This document shows positions 24,374 through 32,024 of a stretch of 38,175 nucleotides of DNA, one piece after another. Source of the stretch: Mycetocola reblochoni REB411 (GTDB taxonomy: Bacteria > Actinomycetota > Actinomycetes > Actinomycetales > Microbacteriaceae); NCBI RefSeq assembly GCF_900163835.1, contig NZ_FUKR01000014.1, positions 1 to 38,175 on the forward strand, in the 5' to 3' direction. Both the position numbers and the translations under genes were made by a program. Numbering within the stretch: the stretch's first letter is position 1; every line of letters starts with the position of its first letter. The notes beneath the pieces were generated by a model. That model made no database searches and was not told the origin of the DNA. It worked only from the letters and a program-made list of their open reading frames with translations.

Positions 24374-24741
24374 GAGGCCGCCCCGTCCGTGCTCGCGGCC
24401 GCCCTGGCGTCGAGTTCGTCCCTGATCTCCGTCGCCACGGGGTCGAGGCGTCGTCCGGCGTAGCCGACGTACCACGTGGTGATCGCGAACGTCGTGACGA
24501 ACTGGCCGAGGCCGAGCACGACGCCGAGGTTGATGCTGCCGATCACGGGGGTGGACATCAGCTCGTGGGCGTAGTCGGCCAGCAGGACGTAGGCGAAGTA
24601 CCAGAGCAGGAACGCCGCGGCCAGGGGAAAGACGAAGCGTCGGTGGCGACGCCGGAGATCGCGGAACCGGGGGTCGGCCTCCACGCGTTGGTAGTCGATG
24701 GCCGTCGTGTTCTCGGGGGCTTGCGGGTCGTCGTTGACCAT
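24370..24741 (-). CDS. DUF485 (YjcH-like) inner-membrane protein
   Basis: A 123-residue protein with two membrane helices at about 38-58 and 70-92, in a DUF485 arrangement (RDLRRRHRRFVFPLAAAFLLWYF ... ELMSTPVIGSINLGVVLGLGQ). It is the partner of ActP in most genomes, and its exact role is unknown. A very strong Shine-Dalgarno (AAGGAGGAGG) precedes the ATG. The C-terminal 25 residues are acidic and Ala-rich. It is the first gene of the acetate uptake operon, and its promoter overlaps the end of the CPBP gene. Confidence 0.93.
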   Translation of the reverse strand: MVNDDPQAPENTTAIDYQRVEADPRFRDLRRRHRRFVFPLAAAFLLWYFAYVLLADYAHELMSTPVIGSINLGVVLGLGQFVTTFAITTWYVGYAGRRLDPVATEIRDELDARAAASTDGAAS

Positions 24742-24802
24742 GGGCCTCCTCCTTCGAGTCGGCGCGTTCAGCGCGGCGCACTGCGTCGTGCGCGTGCCGC
24801 AC

Positions 24803-24808
24803 AGCCTA
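24803..24808 (-). promoter_or_regulatory. -10 box of DUF485-actP overlapping the upstream stop codon
   Basis: Minus-strand TAGGCT, whose first three bases are the TAG stop of the CPBP gene (24806-24808). The ATG lies 61 nt downstream. Confidence 0.5.
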
Positions 24809-25630
24809 GGACCCGACGGGCTCCGGCACCAGGAGCTCGGGCCACCACTGCACCGCGAGGGGGTAGCAGAGGAACACGATGACGTCGATCGCGGTGTGCG
24901 CCAGGACGAGCGGCATCACCCGTCCCCAGCGCCGGTAGCACCAGCCGAACACGATGCCCATGACCACGTTGCCGAGGAACGGTCCGATGCCCTGGTAGAG
25001 GTGGTAGCTGCCCCGCATCACGGCGGCGGACAGGATGATCGTCCAGGGGCGCCAACCCAGCTCGCCCAGCCGGGTGTAGAGGTAGCCAATGCCGATGACC
25101 TCCTCCACGAGCCCCGCGCGGACGGCGGAGAGCACGAGCAGCGGGATCGACCACCACGCGATCGTCTCCGGGGTCGGGACGACCGCCGAGGTGATGCCGA
25201 TCGCGCGGCCGAGCAGATAGAACGCGATCCCTGGAACGCCGATGGCGGCGAGCAGAAGCAGTGCTCTGGCCGTGTCCCGCCTCCCGCCGCGAGCGTCCAG
25301 GCCGATGACCTGCCAGCCGCGCCGCCGTGAGCTGAGCGTCAGCAGGTAGAGCGCGAGCGCGACGGGCGCGAGCGCGACCGTCAGGCCGACCAGCTGCTGC
25401 GCCACGTCGAGCCACGGGCGCTCCGCGGTGGACTGGTTGATGCTCGCCGACTGCGAGCCGAGCGGAGTGCCGGAGCTGAGCTTGTCGATGAGGGACAGGA
25501 CCGCGTACGCGGAGGACCCGAGCAGGCTGAGGGTCAGCACGATGAGTGTCTCCGTCCCCAGCCGGCGCCTCACCGCGGCCGGCGCCGTATCGAGCGTGGG
25601 GGAGGAGGGGGGTCGATGCGGCTCGGTCAC
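24806..25630 (-). CDS. CPBP-family intramembrane metalloprotease
   Basis: A 274-residue membrane protein with about eight helices. The CPBP (Abi/CAAX-protease-like) motifs are present: EEVIGIGYLYTRL with Glu176-Glu177, SYHLYQG, and HTAIDVIVF (HxxxD). The usual Arg of EExxxR is replaced, as in an actinobacterial branch with a GYL motif after the two Glu residues. Substrate is unknown; relatives process peptides or proteins in the membrane. The frame is open to 25765, but the upstream part is Arg/Pro-rich and a -10 (TACGAT) lies 6 nt before GTG 25630, so I choose that start. Confidence 0.9.
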   Translation of the reverse strand: MTEPHRPPSSPTLDTAPAAVRRRLGTETLIVLTLSLLGSSAYAVLSLIDKLSSGTPLGSQSASINQSTAERPWLDVAQQLVGLTVALAPVALALYLLTLSSRRRGWQVIGLDARGGRRDTARALLLLAAIGVPGIAFYLLGRAIGITSAVVPTPETIAWWSIPLLVLSAVRAGLVEEVIGIGYLYTRLGELGWRPWTIILSAAVMRGSYHLYQGIGPFLGNVVMGIVFGWCYRRWGRVMPLVLAHTAIDVIVFLCYPLAVQWWPELLVPEPVGS

Positions 25631-25636
25631 CGCCTC

Positions 25637-25642
25637 ATCGTA
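25637..25642 (-). promoter_or_regulatory. -10 box, leaderless type, CPBP gene
   Basis: Minus-strand TACGAT is followed by exactly 6 nt and the GTG at 25630. Confidence 0.6.
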
Positions 25643-25754
25643 GACCCGGCCCCGCGACGGTCTGCTCATCCGCGCACTGCAGGGTCGGGGTGCTGCGCGG
25701 ATGCGCCGACGCCCGGTGCCCGTGTCACCAGCATGTAACGGATTGCGGCTCGAC

Positions 25755-25784
25755 TTGGCCGTCAACTTGGGCCGCGCCTAAAGT
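25755..25784 (+). promoter_or_regulatory. Promoter of the peptide ABC transporter operon
   Basis: TTGGCC (25755-25760) and TAAAGT (25779-25784) are spaced 18 nt apart. The leader to the TTG start is about 58 nt. Confidence 0.5.
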
Positions 25785-25848
25785 CAAAGCAAGCATGCTC
25801 GGGCGTGTATCCCACTCCCGACCTGATTCTCTTGCACAGGAGGAAACA

Positions 25849-27474
25849 TTGATTAACAAGCGCAGAGGGATCGCCGCAGTCGCGACGTTCGGTATCGCTT
25901 CCCTCGTTCTCGCGGGCTGCTCCGCCAGCTCCGACGAGGGCGGATCCGAGAGCACGGGAGACGCCACGGCCGTCATCTCGACCAACGGCACCGAGCCCCA
26001 GAACCCGCTGATCCCGACGAACACCACCGAGGTGGGCGGCGGAAAGATCATCGACCTCGTCTTCGCCGGCCTGGTCAGCTACGACGCCAACGGCGGCATC
26101 GAGATGGACAACGCCGAGTCGATCGAGCCCAATGACGACAACACGGTCTGGACCGTGAAGCTCAAGGACGGCCTGACCTTCACCAACGGCGACAAGGTCA
26201 CCGCCGACTCGTACATCAAGGCGTGGAACTACGGCGCGCTGCTGAGCAACGCCCAGTCGAGCTCCTACTTCTTCGACAACATCCAGGGCTTCAGCTACGA
26301 CGAAGACAGCGAGCTCACCGGCCTCGAGAAGACCGACGACCTCACCTTCACCGTCTCGCTGACCAACGCCGAGGCCGACTTCCCGATCCGCCTGGGCTAC
26401 TCCGCCTACATGCCGCTGCCCGAGTCGGCGTACGACGACATCGACGCCTTCGGCGAGTCGCCCATCGGCAACGGTCCGTACAAGCTCGCCAGCGAGGACG
26501 CCTGGTCGCACGACGAGGGCATCAAGCTCGTCACCAACGAGGACTACGACGGCCCGCGCACCCCGGTCAACGGCGGCGTGGACATCACCTTCTACACCTC
26601 GCAGGACACCGCCTACTCGGACACGCAGTCGGGCAACCTCGACGTCCTCGACCAGGTGCCCTCCAGCACCTTCGCCAGCTACGAGGACGAGTTCGGTGAC
26701 CGCTCCGTCAACCAGGCGGCCGCGATCTTCCAGTCGTTCACCATCCCGCAGTACCTCGAGCACTTCGGCAACGACGAGGAGGGCAACCTGCGCCGCCAGG
26801 CCATCTCGCTCTCCGTCGACCGCGACAGCATCATCGACGCGATCTTCGACGGAACCCGGACCGCGGCGAAGGACTTCACCTCGCCCGTGATCGACGGCTG
26901 GAGCGACTCGCTCGAGGGCGCCGACGTGCTCAGCTACGACCCGGCGAAGGCCAAGGAGCTGTGGGACAAGGCCGACGCGATCTCCGAGTACGACGACACG
27001 TTCACCATCGCCTACAACGCCGACGGCGACCACGAGGCATGGGTGACCGCCGCGACGAACTCGATCGCCGACTCGCTCGACATCACGGCCGAGCCGCAGG
27101 CGTACGCCACGTTCTCCGAGCTGCTCGACGACGAGGACAACGACAAGATGACCGGCGCCTTCCGTTCCGGATGGCAGGCGGACTACCCGTCGATGGTCAA
27201 CTTCCTCCAGCCGCTCTACCAGACCGGTGCCGGCTCGAACTACGGCCGCTACAGCTCGGACGAGTTCGACAACCTGCTCAAGGAGGGCGGCCAGGCCGCC
27301 TCGATCGAGGACGCGACCGCCAAGTACGAGCAGGCGCAGGAGGTTCTGCTGAAGGACCTGCCCGTCGTGCCGCTGTGGTACTCGAACGTCAACGGCGTCT
27401 GGGCTGACACCGTGAGCAACGTCCAGTACGGCTGGAACTCGGTCCCGCTGTACTACGCCATCACCAAGGGCTAA
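25849..27474 (+). CDS. Peptide ABC transporter substrate-binding lipoprotein (OppA/DppA-like)
   Basis: A 541-residue family 5 solute-binding protein anchored outside the cell. The signal peptide has KRR near the N-terminus, and the lipobox LAGC gives Cys24 as the lipidated residue. SBP_bac_5 features include WTVKLKDGLTFTNGDKVTADSYIKAW and YSSDEFDNLLKEGG. It binds oligopeptides for the two permeases and fused ATPase downstream. The start is TTG: AGGAGG at 25838-25843 lies five nt before it, and it yields a proper signal peptide. The protein is strongly acidic, which is common for extracellular lipoproteins. A hairpin follows the gene and probably limits expression of the membrane components. 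Confidence 0.95.
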   Translation: MINKRRGIAAVATFGIASLVLAGCSASSDEGGSESTGDATAVISTNGTEPQNPLIPTNTTEVGGGKIIDLVFAGLVSYDANGGIEMDNAESIEPNDDNTVWTVKLKDGLTFTNGDKVTADSYIKAWNYGALLSNAQSSSYFFDNIQGFSYDEDSELTGLEKTDDLTFTVSLTNAEADFPIRLGYSAYMPLPESAYDDIDAFGESPIGNGPYKLASEDAWSHDEGIKLVTNEDYDGPRTPVNGGVDITFYTSQDTAYSDTQSGNLDVLDQVPSSTFASYEDEFGDRSVNQAAAIFQSFTIPQYLEHFGNDEEGNLRRQAISLSVDRDSIIDAIFDGTRTAAKDFTSPVIDGWSDSLEGADVLSYDPAKAKELWDKADAISEYDDTFTIAYNADGDHEAWVTAATNSIADSLDITAEPQAYATFSELLDDEDNDKMTGAFRSGWQADYPSMVNFLQPLYQTGAGSNYGRYSSDEFDNLLKEGGQAASIEDATAKYEQAQEVLLKDLPVVPLWYSNVNGVWADTVSNVQYGWNSVPLYYAITKG

Positions 27475-27501
27475 TCTGACCCGAGGTTGATTCCTTGACG
27501 G

Positions 27502-27533
27502 TGACGTCCGGGGCGAACCCGTCCCGGACGTCA
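27502..27533 (+). terminator. Intra-operon hairpin after the binding-protein gene
   Basis: TGACGTCCGGG (27502-27512) pairs perfectly with CCCGGACGTCA (27523-27533) around a 10-nt loop. No T-tract follows. It fits a partial terminator or mRNA-stabilising stem between the abundant binding protein and the permeases. Confidence 0.6.
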
Positions 27534-27605
27534 TCGTGCGTCTACCACCCCTCATAGACATACCGATTGTGACCACATGTACGACAACATGGCGGTGATC
27601 GACTG

Positions 27606-28535
27606 ATGCTTTGGTACATCGGACGGCGCCTACTCCAGTTGCTTCCCGTCTTCTTCGGGGCAACGTTCCTCATCTACTTCCTCGTCTTCGCGATGCCGGG
27701 CGACCCGATCGCCGCCCTGTACGGGGACCGTCCCCCGGCCGAGTCGGTCATCGAGCAGGTGAGGGCCGAGTACAACCTCGACAAGCCGTTCATCGTGCAG
27801 TACCTGCTCTGGATCGGCGGTATCTTCACCGGCGACTTCGGGACCACCTACTCCGGGCGGGCCGTCATCGACGTCATGGTGCACGCCTTCCCGATCACCG
27901 CCCGTCTCGCGCTCCTCGCGCTGCTGTTCGAGGCCGTCATCGGCGTCACTGCCGGTCTGTTCGCCGGCCTGCGCAAGGGCAAGCCCTTCGACACGGTCTC
28001 GCTCGTCGTCAGCCTCATCTTCATCTCGGTGCCGACCTTCGTCATCGGCTTCGTCGTGCAGTACGTCTTCGGCGTCAAACTCGGCTGGATCAACCCCTCG
28101 GTGTCGTCCGCGGCCACCTGGCTCGAGCTCATTGTCCCGGCCCTCGTGCTGGCGAGCGTGTCCATCGCCCAGGTGCTCCGCCTGACCCGTGCGAGCGTCG
28201 CCGAGAACGCCGGCGCCGACTACGTGCGCACGGCGAAGGCCAAGGGGCTCAGCAGGGGCAGGGTGGTGCGCGTCCACGTGCTGCGCAACTCCCTCATCCC
28301 CGTGGTCACCTACCTCGGCACCGACCTGGGAACGCTCATGGTCGGCGCCGTCATCACCGAGGGCATCTTCAACATCAAGGGCGTCGGTGGCACCGTCTTC
28401 GACGCGGTGAAGCGAGGAGAGGGCCCCACCGTCGTCGCCTTCGTCTCCGTGATGGTCATCATCTTCATGCTGGCCAACCTGCTCGTCGACCTGCTCTACG
28501 CCGTTCTCGACCCGAGGATCCGCTATGTCAAGTAA
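27606..28535 (+). CDS. Peptide ABC transporter permease (OppB/DppB-like)
   Basis: A 309-residue permease with six helices. The opening MLWYIGRRLLQLLPVFFGATF and VFAMPGDPI are typical of the first helix and periplasmic loop of DppB/OppB. The EAA loop that contacts the ATPase reads ADYVRTAKAKGLSRGRVV, at about 200-217. The binding-protein-dependent transport domain covers roughly 95-305. The ATG lies 131 nt after the lipoprotein gene with only a weak Shine-Dalgarno. The 3' end overlaps the next permease gene by 11 nt, which implies coupled translation. Confidence 0.95.
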   Translation: MLWYIGRRLLQLLPVFFGATFLIYFLVFAMPGDPIAALYGDRPPAESVIEQVRAEYNLDKPFIVQYLLWIGGIFTGDFGTTYSGRAVIDVMVHAFPITARLALLALLFEAVIGVTAGLFAGLRKGKPFDTVSLVVSLIFISVPTFVIGFVVQYVFGVKLGWINPSVSSAATWLELIVPALVLASVSIAQVLRLTRASVAENAGADYVRTAKAKGLSRGRVVRVHVLRNSLIPVVTYLGTDLGTLMVGAVITEGIFNIKGVGGTVFDAVKRGEGPTVVAFVSVMVIIFMLANLLVDLLYAVLDPRIRYVK

Positions 28536-29484
28536 TACGCCAGGACAGGGCGGCGGCCGGTACGTCGCCCCGATCGAGGAAACCCCCGTCGTCGCGGTCG
28601 ACGCGGTCGACGAGAGCCAGAAGGCCCAGTCCGTCTGGGGCGACGCCTGGCAGGCGATGCGCAAGCGCTGGCTGTTCTGGCTCTGCGCGGCGCTCATCGC
28701 CGTCATCGTCGTCGTCGCGCTGTTCCCGCAGTGGTTCACGGCGTCGCTGCCGACCGGAGGCGCGTGCAAGATCGGTCAGAGCCTCGACCCGGCCTCGGCC
28801 GGCCACCCGCTCGGCTTCGACAAGCAGGGCTGTGACGTGTTCTCGCGCATCCTCTACGGAACGCGCTCGTCCGTGACCGTCGGTCTGCTCGCGACTCTGC
28901 TCGCCACGCTCATCGGCGGCATCATCGGCGCCCTCGCCGGTTTCTACGGCGGGTTCCTCGACTCGCTCGTGTCCCGCCTCGGCGACATCTTCTTCGCCAT
29001 CCCGACGATCCTCGGCGCCATCATCGTCATGCAGGTGATGCCCTGGGACCGCAACGCGATCACCCTCTCCATCGTGCTCGCGGTGTTTGGCTGGCCGATC
29101 ATCGCCCGCATCATGCGCGGAGCGGTGCTCACCGCGAAGAACTCCGACTACGTCATGGCCTCGGTCGCCCTCGGCCTGAGCAGGAGCAAGATCCTGCTCG
29201 GGCACGTGATCCCGAACGCGCTGGCGCCGGTCATCGTCATCGCCACGGTCAGCCTCGGAACGTACATCGTCGCGGAGGCCTCGCTGTCGTTCCTCGGCAT
29301 CGGCCTGCCGCCGAGCATTCCGTCCTGGGGCGGCGACATCTCGACCGCGCAGGGCTCGATCCGTCAGGCACCCGAGCTGATCTTCTTCCCCGCGACCGCG
29401 CTCGCCATCACCGTGCTTGCCTTCCTGCTGCTCGGTGACATCGTCCGCGACGCGCTCGACCCGAAAGCGAGGGCCCGCCGATGA
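28525..29484 (+). CDS. Peptide ABC transporter permease (OppC/DppC-like)
   Basis: A 319-residue permease of the DppC type. Residues 1-45 are an extended cytoplasmic N-terminus with Gln/Gly and Val-rich stretches. A first helix follows (about 52-70), then an extracellular loop with PLGFDKQGCDVFSRILYGTR, the usual DppC segment before helix two. The EAA loop is SDYVMASVALGLSRSKIL. SFLGIGLPPSIPSWGGDIS is the family signature near 265-283. The gene starts inside the end of the first permease gene and ends in an ATGA overlap with the ATPase gene. Confidence 0.95.
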   Translation: MSSNTPGQGGGRYVAPIEETPVVAVDAVDESQKAQSVWGDAWQAMRKRWLFWLCAALIAVIVVVALFPQWFTASLPTGGACKIGQSLDPASAGHPLGFDKQGCDVFSRILYGTRSSVTVGLLATLLATLIGGIIGALAGFYGGFLDSLVSRLGDIFFAIPTILGAIIVMQVMPWDRNAITLSIVLAVFGWPIIARIMRGAVLTAKNSDYVMASVALGLSRSKILLGHVIPNALAPVIVIATVSLGTYIVAEASLSFLGIGLPPSIPSWGGDISTAQGSIRQAPELIFFPATALAITVLAFLLLGDIVRDALDPKARARR

Positions 29485-31202
29485 GCGAGAACGCAGCCAC
29501 CGCCACCACGCCGCTCCTCCAGATCACCGATCTCGAGGTCGGCTTCACCACCCAGTCGGGCGTCGTCCCCGCCGTCCGCGGGGTCAGCTTCTCCATCATG
29601 CCGGGGGAGAACCTGGCCATCGTCGGCGAGTCCGGATCGGGCAAGTCGACGACGGCGCAGGCCATCATCGATCTGCTCCCCGGTACGGGAAAGGTCACCG
29701 GCGGGTCGATCCTGTTCGACGGCACGGACCTGACCACGCTCAACGCGTCGGGCATCCAGCGGGTCCGCGGCAGCCAGATCGGCTACGTCCCGCAGGACCC
29801 CATGTCGAACCTCAACCCGGTCTGGAACATCGGCTTCCAGGTGAGGGAGACGATCGAGGCGAACACGCAGCTGCGAGGACAGGACGCCAAGAAGCGCGTC
29901 ATCGAGGTCCTCGAGGAGGCCGGGCTCAGTGATCCGGGCTCGCGTCTGCGCCAGTACCCGAACCAGTTCTCCGGAGGGATGCGCCAGCGCGTCCTCATCG
30001 GGATCGGGCTGTCCGCGCGGCCCAAGCTGCTCATCGCGGACGAGCCGACCAGCGCGCTCGACGTGACCGTGCAGCGCCGCATCCTCGACCACCTCGGCAC
30101 CCTGACCCGCGACTATGGCACCTCGGTGCTGTTCATCACCCACGACCTGGGCCTCGCGGCCGAGCGGGCCGAGAAGCTCGTCGTGATGTACAAGGGCAAG
30201 ATCGTCGAGTACGGCAGCTCGCAGGAGATCCTCGCCGACCCGCAGCACCCGTACACCAAGCGGCTCGTCGCGGCGGCGCCGAGCCTGGCGTCGCGGCGCA
30301 TCCAGGCCGTGCGCAACGACGAGGAGGAGTCGGGGGCGCTCGCACCCGTCACCCGCGACATCTCGATCGTGGAGCGGGCGGAGGCGCGTGAGGCCAGTGC
30401 CGCGGGCGACCTCATCGAGGTGAAGAACCTGACGAAGGTGTACCAGATCCGTCAGGGCGGCTTCCGCAAGACCGACTTCACCGCCGTCGACGACGTGAGC
30501 TTCTCCATCCCGAAGGGGACCACGACGGCGCTCGTGGGGGAGTCCGGCTCCGGCAAGTCGACCGTGGCGAAGATGGTCCTCAAGCTCGAGGACATCACCT
30601 CCGGCTCGATCACCTTCGACGGCAAGGACGTCGGCACGCTGCCGCGGAGTGAGCTGCTGTCGTTCCGTCGCCGGGTGCAGCCCGTTTTCCAGGACCCGTA
30701 CGGCTCGCTCGACCCGCTGCGCTCGATCGGCTCGACCATCGCCGAGCCGCTGCTGATCCACGGCATCGGGGACGCGAAGTCCCGCCGGGCGACGGTGCGC
30801 GAGCTGCTCGAGCAGGTGTCACTGCCGAGCTCAACGGAGCTGCGCTACCCGAACGAGCTCTCCGGCGGCCAGCGCCAGCGTGTCGCGGTCGCGCGCGCCC
30901 TCGCGCTGAACCCCGAGGTCATCGTGCTCGACGAGGCCGTCTCCGCGCTCGACGTGCTCGTGCAGGGGCAGGTCCTCGACCTTCTCACCAAGCTGCAGAC
31001 CGAGCTGGGGCTGACCTACCTGTTCATCACCCACGACCTGGCCGTGGTGCGCCTCGTGGCGGACAACGTCTGCGTGATGCGTCAGGGCCGCATCGTCGAG
31101 CAGGCGACGACCGACGAGGTCTTCGACAGCCCGAAGCAGGACTACACGAGGGAACTGCTCGAGGCCATCCCCGGGGGCAACTTCGAGTTCGGTCGCCTCT
31201 AG
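29481..31202 (+). CDS. Fused two-domain peptide ABC transporter ATPase (OppD-OppF fusion)
   Basis: A 573-residue cytoplasmic ATPase carrying both nucleotide-binding domains in one chain; in many bacteria they are separate OppD and OppF proteins. Domain one has Walker A GESGSGKST (49-57), signature FSGGMRQRV, Walker B LLIADEPTSALD and the H-loop FITHDLG. Domain two has Walker A GESGSGKST (353-361), signature LSGGQRQRV, Walker B VIVLDEAVSALD and FITHDLA. Each ends in the oligopeptide-specific region (PYTKRLVAAAPS, DYTRELLEAIPGG). The linker is at about 275-310. The ATG overlaps the preceding stop by four nt, and a strong terminator follows. Confidence 0.96.
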   Translation: MSENAATATTPLLQITDLEVGFTTQSGVVPAVRGVSFSIMPGENLAIVGESGSGKSTTAQAIIDLLPGTGKVTGGSILFDGTDLTTLNASGIQRVRGSQIGYVPQDPMSNLNPVWNIGFQVRETIEANTQLRGQDAKKRVIEVLEEAGLSDPGSRLRQYPNQFSGGMRQRVLIGIGLSARPKLLIADEPTSALDVTVQRRILDHLGTLTRDYGTSVLFITHDLGLAAERAEKLVVMYKGKIVEYGSSQEILADPQHPYTKRLVAAAPSLASRRIQAVRNDEEESGALAPVTRDISIVERAEAREASAAGDLIEVKNLTKVYQIRQGGFRKTDFTAVDDVSFSIPKGTTTALVGESGSGKSTVAKMVLKLEDITSGSITFDGKDVGTLPRSELLSFRRRVQPVFQDPYGSLDPLRSIGSTIAEPLLIHGIGDAKSRRATVRELLEQVSLPSSTELRYPNELSGGQRQRVAVARALALNPEVIVLDEAVSALDVLVQGQVLDLLTKLQTELGLTYLFITHDLAVVRLVADNVCVMRQGRIVEQATTDEVFDSPKQDYTRELLEAIPGGNFEFGRL

Positions 31203-31220
31203 CTCCTCTCGCGGTTCAAA

Positions 31221-31268
31221 CGGAACGAGGGCGGGCTCGTGCATCGGCACGGGCCCGCCCTCGTTCCG
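31221..31268. terminator. Bidirectional terminator of the peptide ABC operon
   Basis: A 16-bp perfect outer stem (31221-31236 with 31253-31268) continues into six more pairs, one G-T, closing on the 4-nt loop ATCG. It serves the ATPase gene and, from the other side, the PH-domain gene whose stop is at 31272. Confidence 0.8.
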
Positions 31269-31271
31269 GTT

Positions 31272-31859
31272 CTACAGCGCGGCGGAGAGGGTCAGGCCCA
31301 CGGCGAGGGCGAGAAGTGCGCCGCCGACGACGAGCGACGGGGTGTCGACGCTCCGCCGCCGTGGACCCGAGGGGGCATCGCCCGCGGCGAGGAACCGGTC
31401 GCGCATCGACTCGAGGGCGTCGGCGACGGCCGGGCCGCGTGTCGCATCGGTCACGACGCGGCCGTCGTGCGCGGCCGCCTCCCTGATGCTGTGCGTGCGC
31501 AGAGCGATCCCGCTGCTCGGCACGGACCACACCCTGATCTGGGCGCCGTCCTCGGCGATCAGCGTCAGCTGCAGTCCCGGCTCCGCGGAGCGCAGGGCCG
31601 CCCAGGGCAGCTCGTGGGTGACCCACGGGTTCTGCACGACGACGCCACTGTCCGAGGCGTGCAGCCGCGGGCGCAGCAGCACCCCGGCGATGAACCACGC
31701 CACGACGGCGCACCAGGCGAGCACGGTGCCGGCCAGGAGCGGATAGCCGCGCAGCGCGGCGTCGGCGGCGGTGTAACAGCCGACGACGGCGATCATCACG
31801 ATCCACGCCCAACCGGCGAGGCGCGGACGGACGGTGAGGACATCGCGGGGGGACGGCAT
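31272..31859 (-). CDS. PH-domain-containing membrane protein
   Basis: A 195-residue protein. Two adjacent hydrophobic helices at about 15-62 are followed by a bacterial PH-like domain (about 65-110) with LHASDSGVVVQNPWVTHELPW and QLTLIAEDGAQIRVW. A helical region comes next, and a single C-terminal helix (about 172-193) ends the protein. Similar small actinobacterial proteins are annotated as PH-domain proteins; the function is not established. GATAAT lies 6 nt before the ATG, with no Shine-Dalgarno. It stands alone between the ABC operon and typA. Confidence 0.85.
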   Translation of the reverse strand: MPSPRDVLTVRPRLAGWAWIVMIAVVGCYTAADAALRGYPLLAGTVLAWCAVVAWFIAGVLLRPRLHASDSGVVVQNPWVTHELPWAALRSAEPGLQLTLIAEDGAQIRVWSVPSSGIALRTHSIREAAAHDGRVVTDATRGPAVADALESMRDRFLAAGDAPSGPRRRSVDTPSLVVGGALLALAVGLTLSAAL

Positions 31860-31865
31860 GCCCCC

Positions 31866-31871
31866 ATTATC
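31866..31871 (-). promoter_or_regulatory. -10 box, leaderless type, PH-domain gene
   Basis: Minus-strand GATAAT is followed by exactly 6 nt and the ATG at 31859. Confidence 0.5.
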
Positions 31872-31915
31872 GCCGCGCTCGCGGGGTTCGCATCGCGGCC
31901 GGCACCCGCGAGCGG

Positions 31916-31921
31916 TAAGCT
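31916..31921 (+). promoter_or_regulatory. Probable -10 box of typA
   Basis: TAAGCT, with a further TANNNT-like run (TATTCGTTAAGTG) just downstream. The leader to the typA ATG would be about 95 nt. Confidence 0.4.
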
Positions 31922-32024
31922 GTATTCGTTAAGTGTGGGGTGGTGGCACCATCCGCGCCGATCTCAGGCCCCTCAACACCCGTCGCGGGCAGCTCGCCCG
32001 GAAACTAGATCAAGGAAAACTTTT

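Noticed and set aside
25762-27663. A 633-codon open frame opposite the peptide-binding lipoprotein gene
   Set aside because: Low-complexity Val/Asp/Gly/Arg composition typical of an antisense frame in GC-rich DNA; the plus strand encodes a clear lipoprotein with family motifs.
31922-32024. A riboswitch or leader element in the typA 5' region
   Set aside because: Only short, sterically poor palindromes were seen (TGGTG-G-CACCA); no known leader structure fits.
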